The notes beneath the pieces are model-generated. The model made no database searches. It was not told the origin of the DNA and saw only the letters and a program-made list of their open reading frames with translations. From Bacillota bacterium (GTDB lineage: Bacteria; Bacillota; Clostridia; Oscillospirales; Acutalibacteraceae), in NCBI GenBank assembly GCA_023397245.1, contig JAEWUH010000157.1:1-8876 (forward strand): a stretch of 8,876 nt of DNA, in the 5' to 3' direction. A program made the position numbers and the translations under genes. Positions 1 to 6,608 of this stretch are shown in pieces; position 1 is the first letter of the stretch, and each line of letters starts with the position of its first letter.

Positions 1-852
1 TTTGAAGTTTCACCCCGCACAATCTACCGCGACATAGACACGATCAACATGGCGGGGATTCCTGTGCTCTCAACCTCGGGAGTGGGCGGCGGCTTTGAAA
101 TCATGCAGAAATATAAGGTGGATAAAAAGGTTTTTTCGACTGCCGACCTTTCAGCAATCTTAATGGGGCTTTCCAGTCTTTCCAATGTAATGCGAGGGGA
201 TGAACTGGTAAACGCCCTTGCAAAAGTCAAGAGCTTTATCCCCGCCGACCGGGCAAAAGACATTGAATTAAAAGCAAATCAAATATGTATCGATTTAAGT
301 CCTTGGATGGGTAACCGAGACATACAACCCTCTATAGAAATGATCAAAACAGCTTTGCAGGAAAGCCGTCTGCTTTCGTTTGAATATGTAGCCCACCACG
401 GAAATAAGACCACACGAACAGCCGAGCCGTATCAGCTTGTATTAAAAAGCAGCCATTGGTACCTACAAGGCTATTGCCATACAAGAAATGATTATCGATT
501 ATTCAGACTGTCCCGCATGTCAAATTTGCAAATGAAAGAGAATACTTTTACACCACGGGATTATGAAAGACCGCAGTTGGATGCTTCTGATATTTTGGCA
601 ACCATGCAAACAAAAATCAAAATTCGTATTTATAAATCTATCATGGACAGGGTACTTGATTATTGCGCATATGAAGACTTTTCGTCCGATGGCGATGAGC
701 ATTACATCGTTCGCTTCCCTTTCATCGAGAACGAATACTACTACGATATTCTTCTCGGTTTTGGGGATAAATGCGAGTGTTTAGAGCCGTACAATATCCG
801 CGAAGAAATGAAGCGCAGAATCCATGATATAGCTGCCCTATACGAAAGTTAA
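1..852 (+). CDS. WYL-domain transcriptional regulator (YafY-like), 5' end missing
   Basis: The frame is open from base 1, so the gene begins outside the window; the ATG at 49 is internal. The first visible residues (FEVSPRTIYRDIDTIN) match the recognition helix of a DeoR/HTH_11-type winged helix, which places the cut inside the N-terminal DNA-binding domain. A WYL domain follows at about residues 115-185 of the fragment (LSFEYVAHHG, then EPYQLVLKSSHWYLQGYC and RLFRLSRM), then a C-terminal WCX-like extension. The visible 283 residues imply a protein of about 300, normal for the family. Such proteins are cytoplasmic regulators in which WYL senses a ligand. It is on the plus strand and converges on the RNA-repair block, so it is probably not part of that operon; its own target is unknown. 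Stop is TAA at 850-852. Confidence 0.9.
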   Translation, partial: FEVSPRTIYRDIDTINMAGIPVLSTSGVGGGFEIMQKYKVDKKVFSTADLSAILMGLSSLSNVMRGDELVNALAKVKSFIPADRAKDIELKANQICIDLSPWMGNRDIQPSIEMIKTALQESRLLSFEYVAHHGNKTTRTAEPYQLVLKSSHWYLQGYCHTRNDYRLFRLSRMSNLQMKENTFTPRDYERPQLDASDILATMQTKIKIRIYKSIMDRVLDYCAYEDFSSDGDEHYIVRFPFIENEYYYDILLGFGDKCECLEPYNIREEMKRRIHDIAALYES

Positions 853-915
853 TACCTAAAATACGAGCCGCTTGTCTTGCATCGGTGGATGAAAATGAAT
901 AAGCTTGAGAACGAA

Positions 916-952
916 CAAGGCACTCTACGAAATTGCATCGTAGGGTGCCTTG
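916..952. terminator. 15-bp hairpin, probable terminator between converging genes
   Basis: The arms 916-930 and 938-952 pair over 15 bp with a single G-T pair, around a 7-base AATTGCA loop. It lies 64 bp past the stop of the left WYL gene and at the tail of the minus-strand flavodoxin/VOC remnants, a typical spot for a bidirectional terminator. Neither side has a clean run of T; the plus-strand exit is GGCTTCTATAG and the minus-strand exit is TTCGTTCTC. Termination is therefore inferred from the stem and position. It could also be a dispersed small repeat. Confidence 0.45.
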
Positions 953-964
953 GCTTCTATAGAT

Positions 965-1090
965 TATCAGATTTTTCTTTTTAGTTGCTTCTGCTACTGC
1001 CCAATCGAAATCATCTAAGGCAGCTAACCCTATCAGCTTTCCCTCCGGGTCTGCAATATAGCAAGTACTCTGCCCCCACGGTTGCCTATT
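965..1090 (-). pseudogene. C-terminal fragment of a VOC/glyoxalase-type protein
   Basis: Read on the minus strand from 1090, after an in-frame TGA at 1091-1093, an open stretch gives NRQPWGQSTCYIADPEGKLI followed by GLAALDDFDWAVAEATKKKN. The pattern PWGQ..CYIADPEGnLI is typical of the last beta strands of vicinal-oxygen-chelate proteins (glyoxalase/bleomycin-resistance fold), where the Glu of a conserved C-terminal segment often binds metal. Only about 40 residues remain, with no start and no proper stop; the frame runs on through the hairpin at 916-952. It directly follows the broken flavodoxin gene on the same strand. I infer a decayed gene remnant. The match rests on one motif, so certainty is moderate. 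Confidence 0.5.
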
Positions 1091-1099
1091 TCATCAATT

Positions 1100-1625
1100 T
1101 TACAGTGATTTTGCGAAATCACGTACTTGTTGCAACTCCTTGGCGTCGTTAATACTGCCTTTTTCCTGGAGATTCGGAATTTTTATAATGCCCTTGATTT
1201 CCCATTTAAATAAGATGCCGTCGTCTTTAATTGCGCTTCAGCCGCATCATATACACCATCTGCACCAGAATTCAGCAACATTGCTATTGACCTGATATGG
1301 AAACCCTTTATTGCAAAGGCATACATTCTATCAATAAAACATTTTGTCTGAGCAGAAACATCAAACCAGTAAATCGGAGAGCAAACACCAGCATATCTGC
1401 CTGATTAAGATCATTTAAAATTTCATTCATATCATCATTTTGTACGCATATGCCGTCATGCGTAAAGCAATATTTGCAAGCAATACATGGATTGACTTTA
1501 GCTTCACTCAGTTTTCTCACAGTTACCTGATGCCCGGCCTCCACAGCAGCTGCAGCAAATACGCCTGCCATAATCTCCGTGTTTCCGTTTTTTCGCGGAC
1601 TTCCTGTAACAACCAAAATATTCAT
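1100..1625 (-). pseudogene. flavodoxin-family NAD(P)H:FMN reductase, broken by two frameshifts
   Basis: The start is clear: ATG at 1623-1625 with AAGGAG 9 bases before it. The N-terminus MNILVVTGSPRKNGNTEIM is a flavodoxin-fold FMN-phosphate loop, and CIACKYC plus GICVQNDDM are the cysteine segment of iron-sulfur-flavoprotein-like reductases. The uninterrupted frame ends after 105 residues. Skipping to the next frame near 1379-1382 restores SPIYWFDVSAQTKCFIDRMY, the expected family core. A second shift near 1204-1210 restores KWEIKGIIKIPNLQEKG and a C-terminus ending DFAKSL at TAA 1100-1102. The restored product is about 175 residues, normal length. Both lesions are consistent with loss of one base (in a TT and in an A run), so real decay and sequencing error are both possible. 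If intact it would be a cytoplasmic flavin reductase; no link to RNA repair is visible. Confidence 0.8.
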
Positions 1626-1668
1626 GCTGGCTTCTCCTTTTGTTTAGATGTCTCACTTAATTGAAACT

Positions 1669-1698
1669 ATTATAATACTTATCTGCTCCCGGTAACAA
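1669..1698 (-). promoter_or_regulatory. promoter for the flavodoxin-family (pseudo)gene
   Basis: On the minus strand a perfect -10 box TATAAT (1674-1669) lies 18 bp after TTGTTA (1698-1693), a fair -35 box. It sits about 44 bp before the ATG of the flavodoxin gene. It means that gene had its own promoter and was not simply the tail of the rtcB operon. Confidence 0.55.
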
Positions 1699-1727
1699 TT
1701 TAATTCCGAGGATTCTGCTTGAAAGAT

Positions 1728-2948
1728 TTACCGCCTGCGTCGATCGCTCTCAGCCGCCTTGAAGTTATAGACCGGCTTGATTTTTGCAATAATTTCTGCC
1801 GTAGGCTCAATCTGTGCGATGATCTCATCCATAGGCTTATATGCCATAGGAGATTCGTCCAGTGTGTCAGGCACGACACAAGTAGAATAAATACCGTTCA
1901 TTTCTGCTTGGTACTGCTCCATCGTCAACTCATGGAAGGCTTTACTGCGGCTCATGAGGCGTCCTGCTCCATGCGGAGCGGAGAAGTTCCAATCCGGGTT
2001 ACCTTTGCCAATGCAGATCAAGCTTCCATCACGCATATTGATTGGAATCAAAAGTTTTTCGCCCGTTCTTGCCGAAACGGAGCCTTTGCGAAGAATCATG
2101 GAGTCTGTGTCAATATAGTTGTGAATCGTAGTGAATTCCTCCTCAGCAGAAAAGCAAAGCCCAACAAGAATCGTGTCTACCATTGCTTTACGGTTGAGGA
2201 TGGCAAAACGTTGGATGATTTTCATATCGTGTATGTAATCATCGAATAGCGAGCCCTCCACATAAGCGAGATCTTTTGGAACCGGAATTGTCGTTTGCTC
2301 TTTCAAAGACTTTATGGTACTTTGGATTTCTTTTTCTCTGCCTTCAGCTTTCAACTCGGCGATTGCTTCTTCTAACTGAAACTGAGCATTACCGCATAAA
2401 GCGTTATAACCTTCCTGCTGATAATATTCTGCCACTTCACAGCCTATGTGACGGCTGCCGGAGTGTACCACAAGGTATAATTCTCCGGTATCGCCACGGT
2501 CAATTTCGATAAAATGGTTGCCGCCACCGAGCGTGCCAATGCTTTTTACGGCACGGTCAATATTGACATGACGGGCACATCGAAGCTCGAAAAGATCAAC
2601 CTCATCTGCAAATTTATGTGCTCTATCCCTGACTTCAAAACCGGCGGGAATGCACTTGTGGATGCACTTATCCAAACGCTCAAAGTCGATTTCGCTCGTG
2701 TCTAACAGCACAGTTTCCATACCGCACCCGATGTCCACGCCAACCATACCAGGTACAATTTTATCGGTGATGGTCATCGTGGTGCCGATGGTACAGCCTT
2801 TACCGGCGTGAACGTCCGGCATAATACGAATTTTGCATTCAGCAAACGCTTCTTGATCGCAGACAGATTTTATTTGATCAGCCGCCTTATCTTCCAAGTG
2901 GGCAGTGTAGCAAACGGCGGTGTTGTGCAAGCCTTTTATTTCAATCAT
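1728..2948 (-). CDS. rtcB: RtcB-family RNA ligase
   Basis: RtcB joins RNA 2',3'-cyclic-phosphate or 3'-phosphate ends to 5'-OH ends using GTP and Mn2+, in tRNA splicing or RNA repair. The 406-residue protein has the family signatures in order: MPDVHAGKGCTIGTT (43-57), GVDIGCGM (70-77), GTLGGGNHFIEI (138-149), VVHSGSRHIG (160-169), HNYID (276-280) and SAPHGAGRLMSR (323-334). Likely metal ligands are D72, C75, H145, H162 and H276; H326 in PHGAGR fits the guanylylated histidine. I chose ATG 2946-2948 (MIEIKG) because AGAGG lies 7 bases upstream. A longer frame to 3011 would put its start deep inside cca. The start overlaps the cca stop by 8 bp (ATGATTGA), so translation is probably coupled. The length matches the shorter ~400-residue bacterial RtcB branch. 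The C-terminus DRRRR is unusual. No archease gene is in view. Last intact gene of the block. Confidence 0.95.
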   Translation of the reverse strand: MIEIKGLHNTAVCYTAHLEDKAADQIKSVCDQEAFAECKIRIMPDVHAGKGCTIGTTMTITDKIVPGMVGVDIGCGMETVLLDTSEIDFERLDKCIHKCIPAGFEVRDRAHKFADEVDLFELRCARHVNIDRAVKSIGTLGGGNHFIEIDRGDTGELYLVVHSGSRHIGCEVAEYYQQEGYNALCGNAQFQLEEAIAELKAEGREKEIQSTIKSLKEQTTIPVPKDLAYVEGSLFDDYIHDMKIIQRFAILNRKAMVDTILVGLCFSAEEEFTTIHNYIDTDSMILRKGSVSARTGEKLLIPINMRDGSLICIGKGNPDWNFSAPHGAGRLMSRSKAFHELTMEQYQAEMNGIYSTCVVPDTLDESPMAYKPMDEIIAQIEPTAEIIAKIKPVYNFKAAESDRRRR

Positions 2949-4278
2949 TTTGGAACCTCTTTTTTGCTTCATCGAGCAGTATTTCCCGTTCGTTCGGAAG
3001 TTTTCCGTCAATAACGGTGTTCAGTAATTCATCAAGTATATCGCCTACAGCTTTGCCGGAAAACCCGAGAGCAAGCATATCATTTCCGTTCACAGCTAAA
3101 TCTCTCAGGAAAAAGCATTCGTTTTCGGCGATTATTTCTGCCATAATACTTTCGAGGTTATCAATGGTTTTTTGCTTATAGACATCCTTTGGCGCATGGG
3201 CAAGATTATCGGCTCTCTGCAATTTAAAAAGCTGTGAAAGCGTTTCTGTTCCGAGCCTGTTCAGTCGGCGTTTTACGGTTGCTTTTGCAGGCCTGATGGC
3301 CAAATCGTGCCATTCTATCAGCGTTTTTATTCTGTTGCGGCTGGCGTTATCGAATTTGAGCCTTACCATAATTTCATCAGCGATTTCAATGCTAAATTTG
3401 GCGTGGCCGTAAAAGTGACCGATACCGTCTTCGCTAGCGGAGAATGCTTGCGGCTTTCCGATATCGTGCAGAAGTGCCGCCCAACGCAGAACCGGCTCGG
3501 GTGGTGTGTTTGCAACAACCTGAAGCGTGTGCTCCCAAGCATCATAAATATGATGCGGATTTTGCTGATTGAAACCGAACAGCGGCTTTATTTCCGGTAT
3601 AACAACGGCTACAATCTCAGCGTATTCACGCAGAATATTTACTGCATTCCTGCCGCAGAGCAGTTTTGTGAGTTCAACATTTATTCGTTCGGCAGAAATG
3701 TTATGTAACCTTTGTGCTTCTGAACATATTGCTTTCTTTGTTTCGGTATCAATCCAAAAACCCAACACCGCCGCAAAACGCAAAGCACGCAGAATTCGTA
3801 AGGCATCCTCTGTAAATCGATTCGTGGCATTGCCGACACAGCGGATAATCCCGATTTTGATATCTTCCGTACCACCGAAGTAATCAACGATGTTACCATC
3901 GGCATCCATGGCAAGCGCATTGATCGTAAAATCACGCCGCGCTAAGTCCTCTTTCAGATTTCGGGTAAATGAAACGCTATCCGGTCTGCGGTTGTCGGAA
4001 TAATCGCCGTCAATGCGGTATGTAGTGATTTCAATTGGCTCTTTTGCAATGAGAACTGTAACGGTACCATGCTTCAAGCCTGTCGGAATCACTGTAAAGT
4101 CCTCAAAGGCACCGATGATCTGCTCCGGCAGGGCGTTTGTTGTAATGTCCCAGTCATGTGGCACGGAGCCTAAAAGCATATCACGAACACAGCCGCCCAC
4201 AAGATAGACTTCAAAGCCGCTATCGTTCAGTTTTTGGAGTGCTGTTGCCGCATAAACCGGGATGCTAGAAACAAACAT
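2941..4278 (-). CDS. cca: CCA tRNA nucleotidyltransferase with HD domain
   Basis: This enzyme adds or rebuilds the CCA end of tRNA without a template. In the 445 residues the class II polymerase-beta head shows LVGGCVRDMLLG (26-37), the catalytic pair D42/D44 in HDWDI, RRDFTINALAMD (114-125) and the nucleotide-selecting EDALRILRALR (157-167). An HD phosphohydrolase domain follows at about 240-365: PHHIYDAWEHT, HDIGK (271-275), GHFYGHA and EWHD. HD domains on CCA enzymes are known to act on 2',3'-cyclic phosphates, which are also RtcB substrates. ATG 4276-4278 is preceded by AAGGA at 8 bases, within the last codons of the upstream gene 4 bp away; its 3' end overlaps rtcB. Placement inside a repair operon suggests a stress-dedicated copy, but it could equally be the only cca gene of the cell. 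Confidence 0.95.
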   Translation of the reverse strand: MFVSSIPVYAATALQKLNDSGFEVYLVGGCVRDMLLGSVPHDWDITTNALPEQIIGAFEDFTVIPTGLKHGTVTVLIAKEPIEITTYRIDGDYSDNRRPDSVSFTRNLKEDLARRDFTINALAMDADGNIVDYFGGTEDIKIGIIRCVGNATNRFTEDALRILRALRFAAVLGFWIDTETKKAICSEAQRLHNISAERINVELTKLLCGRNAVNILREYAEIVAVVIPEIKPLFGFNQQNPHHIYDAWEHTLQVVANTPPEPVLRWAALLHDIGKPQAFSASEDGIGHFYGHAKFSIEIADEIMVRLKFDNASRNRIKTLIEWHDLAIRPAKATVKRRLNRLGTETLSQLFKLQRADNLAHAPKDVYKQKTIDNLESIMAEIIAENECFFLRDLAVNGNDMLALGFSGKAVGDILDELLNTVIDGKLPNEREILLDEAKKRFQND

Positions 4279-4282
4279 AAAA

Positions 4283-5047
4283 TCAATCCTTCATAGTGGA
4301 TACAATATTTAAGAACAATGTATTTAGTGTATTCCAGCCATGTTTTCTTTCATGAGGCATTGCATCGGCGATTTTTTTGATTCTGATAATCTCACCGTCA
4401 AGATAATCATTCAGCGCATCAATTCGCTTGCCGGTGCCAATTTCCGGCGTTTTTATTTTCGTTGCAAGCAAATCATCAACATACGGCCTGATTTCCAGTT
4501 CGAGTTCGGAATCGCACAATTCAGAGAATAGCATCGGGGGCGGCGTGCCTTTTTCGAGTATCCATTTACAGGCAAGAAGCGGGCGCAAAACATAAAAATA
4601 TTTTTTGAGTTTTACATCTTCGCCTTTGAGATACTCACGGTAATTGCCGGTTGCCGTGCTCAGGTAGTGGTGAACACCTGATTTTGAAAGAAAATAGCTA
4701 TTTATTATTTCATGCACTTTATCCCATTCCGGTGTTGTCTTATAGACAATCGGCGACTGGTTCCATTCAAACATTGTCGGATTAGAAGTATGCAGAAGGC
4801 GGAGAGCCTTCTGCAAATCCCAGCCGTTAATATCCAGGACGTCGTCAAGCCGCCATTCAATAACATCGCGGGTTTTATCTAAGCGCAGGTAAAACTCCGG
4901 GTTTCTGATATAAATAAACCGCACATCATAATCGCTGTCGGGCGACGCGAAACCCCAAGCCCTGCTGCCGGACTCAACGCAATACAGGATTCTGATGTTT
5001 TCCGCTTTCTCGATTTTAGCAAGCTCTGCTTGTATTGTTTCGTTCAT
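4283..5047 (-). CDS. RlaP/YcgL-type polymerase-beta superfamily nucleotidyltransferase
   Basis: The 254-residue protein begins with a minimal nucleotidyltransferase core: ILYCVESGSRAWGF (20-33) is the GS motif and SPDSDYDVRFIY (35-46) carries catalytic D39/D41. RDVIEWRLDDVLDINGWDLQKALRLL follows, then helical sequence with YREYLKG and LRPLLACKWI, matching the predicted-nucleotidyltransferase family called YcgL or RlaP (RNA-ligase-associated polymerase beta). The family is known mainly from comparative genomics as a partner of RNA ligases; its substrate is not established, but nucleotide addition to damaged RNA ends is the usual proposal. ATG 5045-5047 has GGAAGGGG 12 bases upstream, slightly long spacing. 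It lies 25 bp after the slipin and 4 bp before cca, clearly one transcription unit. No membrane segment is seen. Confidence 0.85.
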   Translation of the reverse strand: MNETIQAELAKIEKAENIRILYCVESGSRAWGFASPDSDYDVRFIYIRNPEFYLRLDKTRDVIEWRLDDVLDINGWDLQKALRLLHTSNPTMFEWNQSPIVYKTTPEWDKVHEIINSYFLSKSGVHHYLSTATGNYREYLKGEDVKLKKYFYVLRPLLACKWILEKGTPPPMLFSELCDSELELEIRPYVDDLLATKIKTPEIGTGKRIDALNDYLDGEIIRIKKIADAMPHERKHGWNTLNTLFLNIVSTMKD

Positions 5048-5072
5048 AATATGCGGTTACCCCTTCCTTTAT

Positions 5073-6170
5073 TTACGCGCCTTTCAGGATTTGTGTTAAC
5101 TGTGAAAGTAAATCGGTGCCGCCGCTGACGGTGATATTGCCCACGTTTTCACAGATCCTTTCCAGGTGTTCGAGTTCTTTCAGCTTATAAAGCGTTTGGT
5201 TTTCGTCCATCAACTTGGCGGTGTTGAATAAGCTTCTTGTGGAAGCGACCTCTTCACGTCGTGTGATGACATTTGCCTGCGCTTTCTTTTCCGCAATCAG
5301 CACGGTGTTCATGATATTGCGGATTTCACCCGGCAGAATAATATCCTTTACGCCCGCTTCAGAGAAAGTGACGAAATATTCAGCCTCTTTCTCTTTGAGC
5401 CTCGCCAGCATTGCGGCGGACATCTGCTCCTTGTTTTCAAGGATTTCATCAAGGCGGTACTTGCCCACATATTCACGCAAGGCAAGCTGTAACAGAATGT
5501 GAATCTGCTTTTCGTAATCGTCAATCTCGGTGTGAATTTTCACATAATCCGTGATTTTGTAATTGCACACAAAATTAATACGGAGTGCAACCTTATCAAG
5601 GGTGATCATCTCCTGCCCGGTAATATCCATTTGCAGGGAGCGTGTGTCTACAAAACCGGCGGTTACTTTTGTGCCGTTGTTCCAAAAGTAATAGGTACCC
5701 GGCCCAAGCAGTTTCACAAACTTGCCGTCGTAACAAAGGCGGGCTTTCTGGTAATCGGCAACCTCAACTTTTGCGTACAGCGTTTTCGGAATGTAGCTGA
5801 ACAGGTATTTCGGCACATTGTTTGCTACTTCCGGCGTTTTAATATCCACGATTTTGAACTCGTGCTTATCGTGAATCTTGAAGAACGCATATTTACCGCT
5901 GGTAAGCGTACCGGCGTATTTACCGTTTACAAAGTGTAGCGCCAGCGTTTCATCAGCGACATCAACGGTGTCAACCTCTGAAGCAAGCTCTGCATTCTTT
6001 AAGAACACATCAAGGTCATATCCCTGAACTATGAATTCCATACCCGTATGTAAAACTTCTGTGCTGTAACCGGTACCGAGTTTTATGTGCTTGCCCGGTT
6101 TCAGATAAGCGGTGAATTTTCCATTTTTGAACAGCAGGCCGCGTTGGTTTTCTCTGATAATGATTTTCAT
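5073..6170 (-). CDS. slipin / SPFH (Band-7) domain protein
   Basis: The Band-7/SPFH part spans roughly residues 165-320: TRSLQMDITGQEMITLDKVA and ALRINFVCNYKITDYVK are typical, as is ALREYVGKYRLDEIL followed by the helical LKEKEAEYFVTFSEAGVKDI and IAEKKAQANVITRREE. Slipins usually assemble as membrane-associated ring or scaffold oligomers, but no transmembrane segment is visible here, so this one may be soluble or peripheral. The first 165 residues hold three copies of a 13-residue motif at exact 66-residue steps (see findings). I chose ATG 6168-6170 (MKIIIRENQRG), with GGAGGG 10 bases upstream; the longer frame from 6188 would translate that ribosome binding site. Slipins recur beside RtcB in predicted RNA-repair operons, where their exact role is unknown. 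First protein downstream of the structured RNA region; rlaP follows after 25 bp. Confidence 0.9.
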   Translation of the reverse strand: MKIIIRENQRGLLFKNGKFTAYLKPGKHIKLGTGYSTEVLHTGMEFIVQGYDLDVFLKNAELASEVDTVDVADETLALHFVNGKYAGTLTSGKYAFFKIHDKHEFKIVDIKTPEVANNVPKYLFSYIPKTLYAKVEVADYQKARLCYDGKFVKLLGPGTYYFWNNGTKVTAGFVDTRSLQMDITGQEMITLDKVALRINFVCNYKITDYVKIHTEIDDYEKQIHILLQLALREYVGKYRLDEILENKEQMSAAMLARLKEKEAEYFVTFSEAGVKDIILPGEIRNIMNTVLIAEKKAQANVITRREEVASTRSLFNTAKLMDENQTLYKLKELEHLERICENVGNITVSGGTDLLSQLTQILKGA

Positions 6171-6180
6171 GACTTTCTTT

Positions 6181-6186
6181 CCCTCC
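6181..6186 (-). promoter_or_regulatory. ribosome binding site fixing the slipin start
   Basis: GGAGGG on the minus strand lies 10 bases before ATG 6168-6170. It overlaps the in-frame upstream ATG (6186-6188), which argues against that earlier start. Confidence 0.7.
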
Positions 6187-6227
6187 ATGATTTGGTGTTA
6201 ATGTGGATTACTCGTACCTGCTCTTGC

Positions 6228-6443
6228 GGCGGAGAAATTGAGCATCACATCGGCAACTGCGGGATTTGACTCTGGTATTTGCCGTGCCTATGCGGTATCC
6301 TTTCTCCGACAGGGCGAAAGCGGTATTGCTTTCCAGTCCCGTTTCCGGGTTTGGTCAGCCGAGCAATCCACGACACCGTTTAGATGTGAGTTTATACTCT
6401 TCTTTTTGAGCCTTTTTCGAGGCAATCCAAACCACTGGCTGAC
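6228..6443 (-). ncRNA. structured RNA region between the tRNA-like element and slipin
   Basis: This stretch has no credible gene, but on the operon strand it contains many mutually compatible helices. GTCAGCC (6443-6437) pairs perfectly with GGCTGAC (6360-6354) and encloses two hairpins: GCCT/AGGC (6423-6420 with 6413-6410) and GAGT/ACTC (6399-6396 with 6391-6388). Then come CCCG-GAAA-CGGG (6349-6338, a GNRA tetraloop), GAAAGC/GCTTTC (6333-6328 with 6321-6316), and an 8-bp long-range helix CGGAGAAA/TTTCTCCG (6308-6301 with 6237-6230) enclosing CGGCAA/TTGCCG (6284-6279 with 6256-6251). No terminator separates it from the slipin, so it may be a second ncRNA, the 3' half of one RNA, or a structured 5' leader controlling slipin translation. 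Pairings were found by eye; covariation is untested. Confidence 0.55.
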
Positions 6444-6445
6444 TT

Positions 6446-6600
6446 GTGAGGTCAGGCGGGATTCGAACCCGCGTTCGTGCAAAATTTCGCTTGGCATACC
6501 GCTGAAGTACACTTCCGGCACCGCAGGATGTTTGCATTGCAATCCGCCGCGAACGGCTTCTTACGGTTTAGGTACTGACATCCATGCAAAAGCGACCTTG
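6446..6600 (-). ncRNA. tRNA-like noncoding RNA with perfect T-arm and acceptor-like stem
   Basis: On the minus strand GCGGG-TTCGAAT-CCCGC (6472-6456) is a perfect 5-bp T-stem with a canonical 7-base T-loop. Seven bases follow (6455-6449), as in a tRNA acceptor 3' strand; TGACCT (6454-6449) pairs with AGGTCG (6598-6593) over 6 bp with one G-T pair. The next bases are C, then ACA rather than CCA. Between the 5' strand and the T-arm lie about 120 bases, far too many for a tRNA. They include GCCG-TTCG-CGGC (6557-6546), a UUCG-tetraloop hairpin, and a longer hairpin near 6522-6493 with GAAG/CTTC at its tip. Known tRNA-mimicking RNAs next to RtcB are the YrlA-type Y RNAs that partner Ro60; no Ro60 is seen here and I cannot assign this RNA to a named family. 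A possible -10 box (6614-6609) would start transcription at the acceptor strand. Function (decoy, sensor or scaffold for repair enzymes) is inference. Confidence 0.7.
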
Positions 6601-6608
6601 CAAGAATA

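Noticed and set aside
1719..2249. 176-codon plus-strand frame opposite rtcB
   Set aside because: Shadow of the well-supported rtcB frame; no recognisable domain and no ribosome binding site.
2949..3011. Longer start for RtcB at 3011
   Set aside because: It would overlap cca by 71 bp; the ATG at 2948 has a well-placed AGAGG and gives the normal family N-terminus MIEIKGLHN.
5499..5939. 146-codon plus-strand frame opposite the slipin
   Set aside because: Shadow of the slipin frame with no recognisable protein features.
6171..6188. Slipin start at ATG 6186-6188
   Set aside because: That ATG runs into the GGAGGG ribosome binding site of the ATG at 6170, and the extra residues MEGKKV look like a translated ribosome binding site.
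6251..6272. A second T-arm-like sequence (GTCAAATCCCGC on the minus strand)
   Set aside because: The bases before the loop do not pair with CCCGC, so no T-stem can form. The segment fits better inside the CGGCAA/TTGCCG helix.
6446..6600. An ordinary tRNA gene
   Set aside because: About 120 nt separate the acceptor 5' strand and the T-arm, no regular D or anticodon arm of normal size could be placed, and no CCA is encoded. A group I intron or split tRNA is not supported either.
6228..6600. tmRNA (ssrA)
   Set aside because: T-arm and structured insert are reminiscent, but the acceptor lacks the alanine G-U identity pattern, the acceptor 5' and 3' strands are only about 150 nt apart, and no tag reading frame ending in an AA stop is seen.
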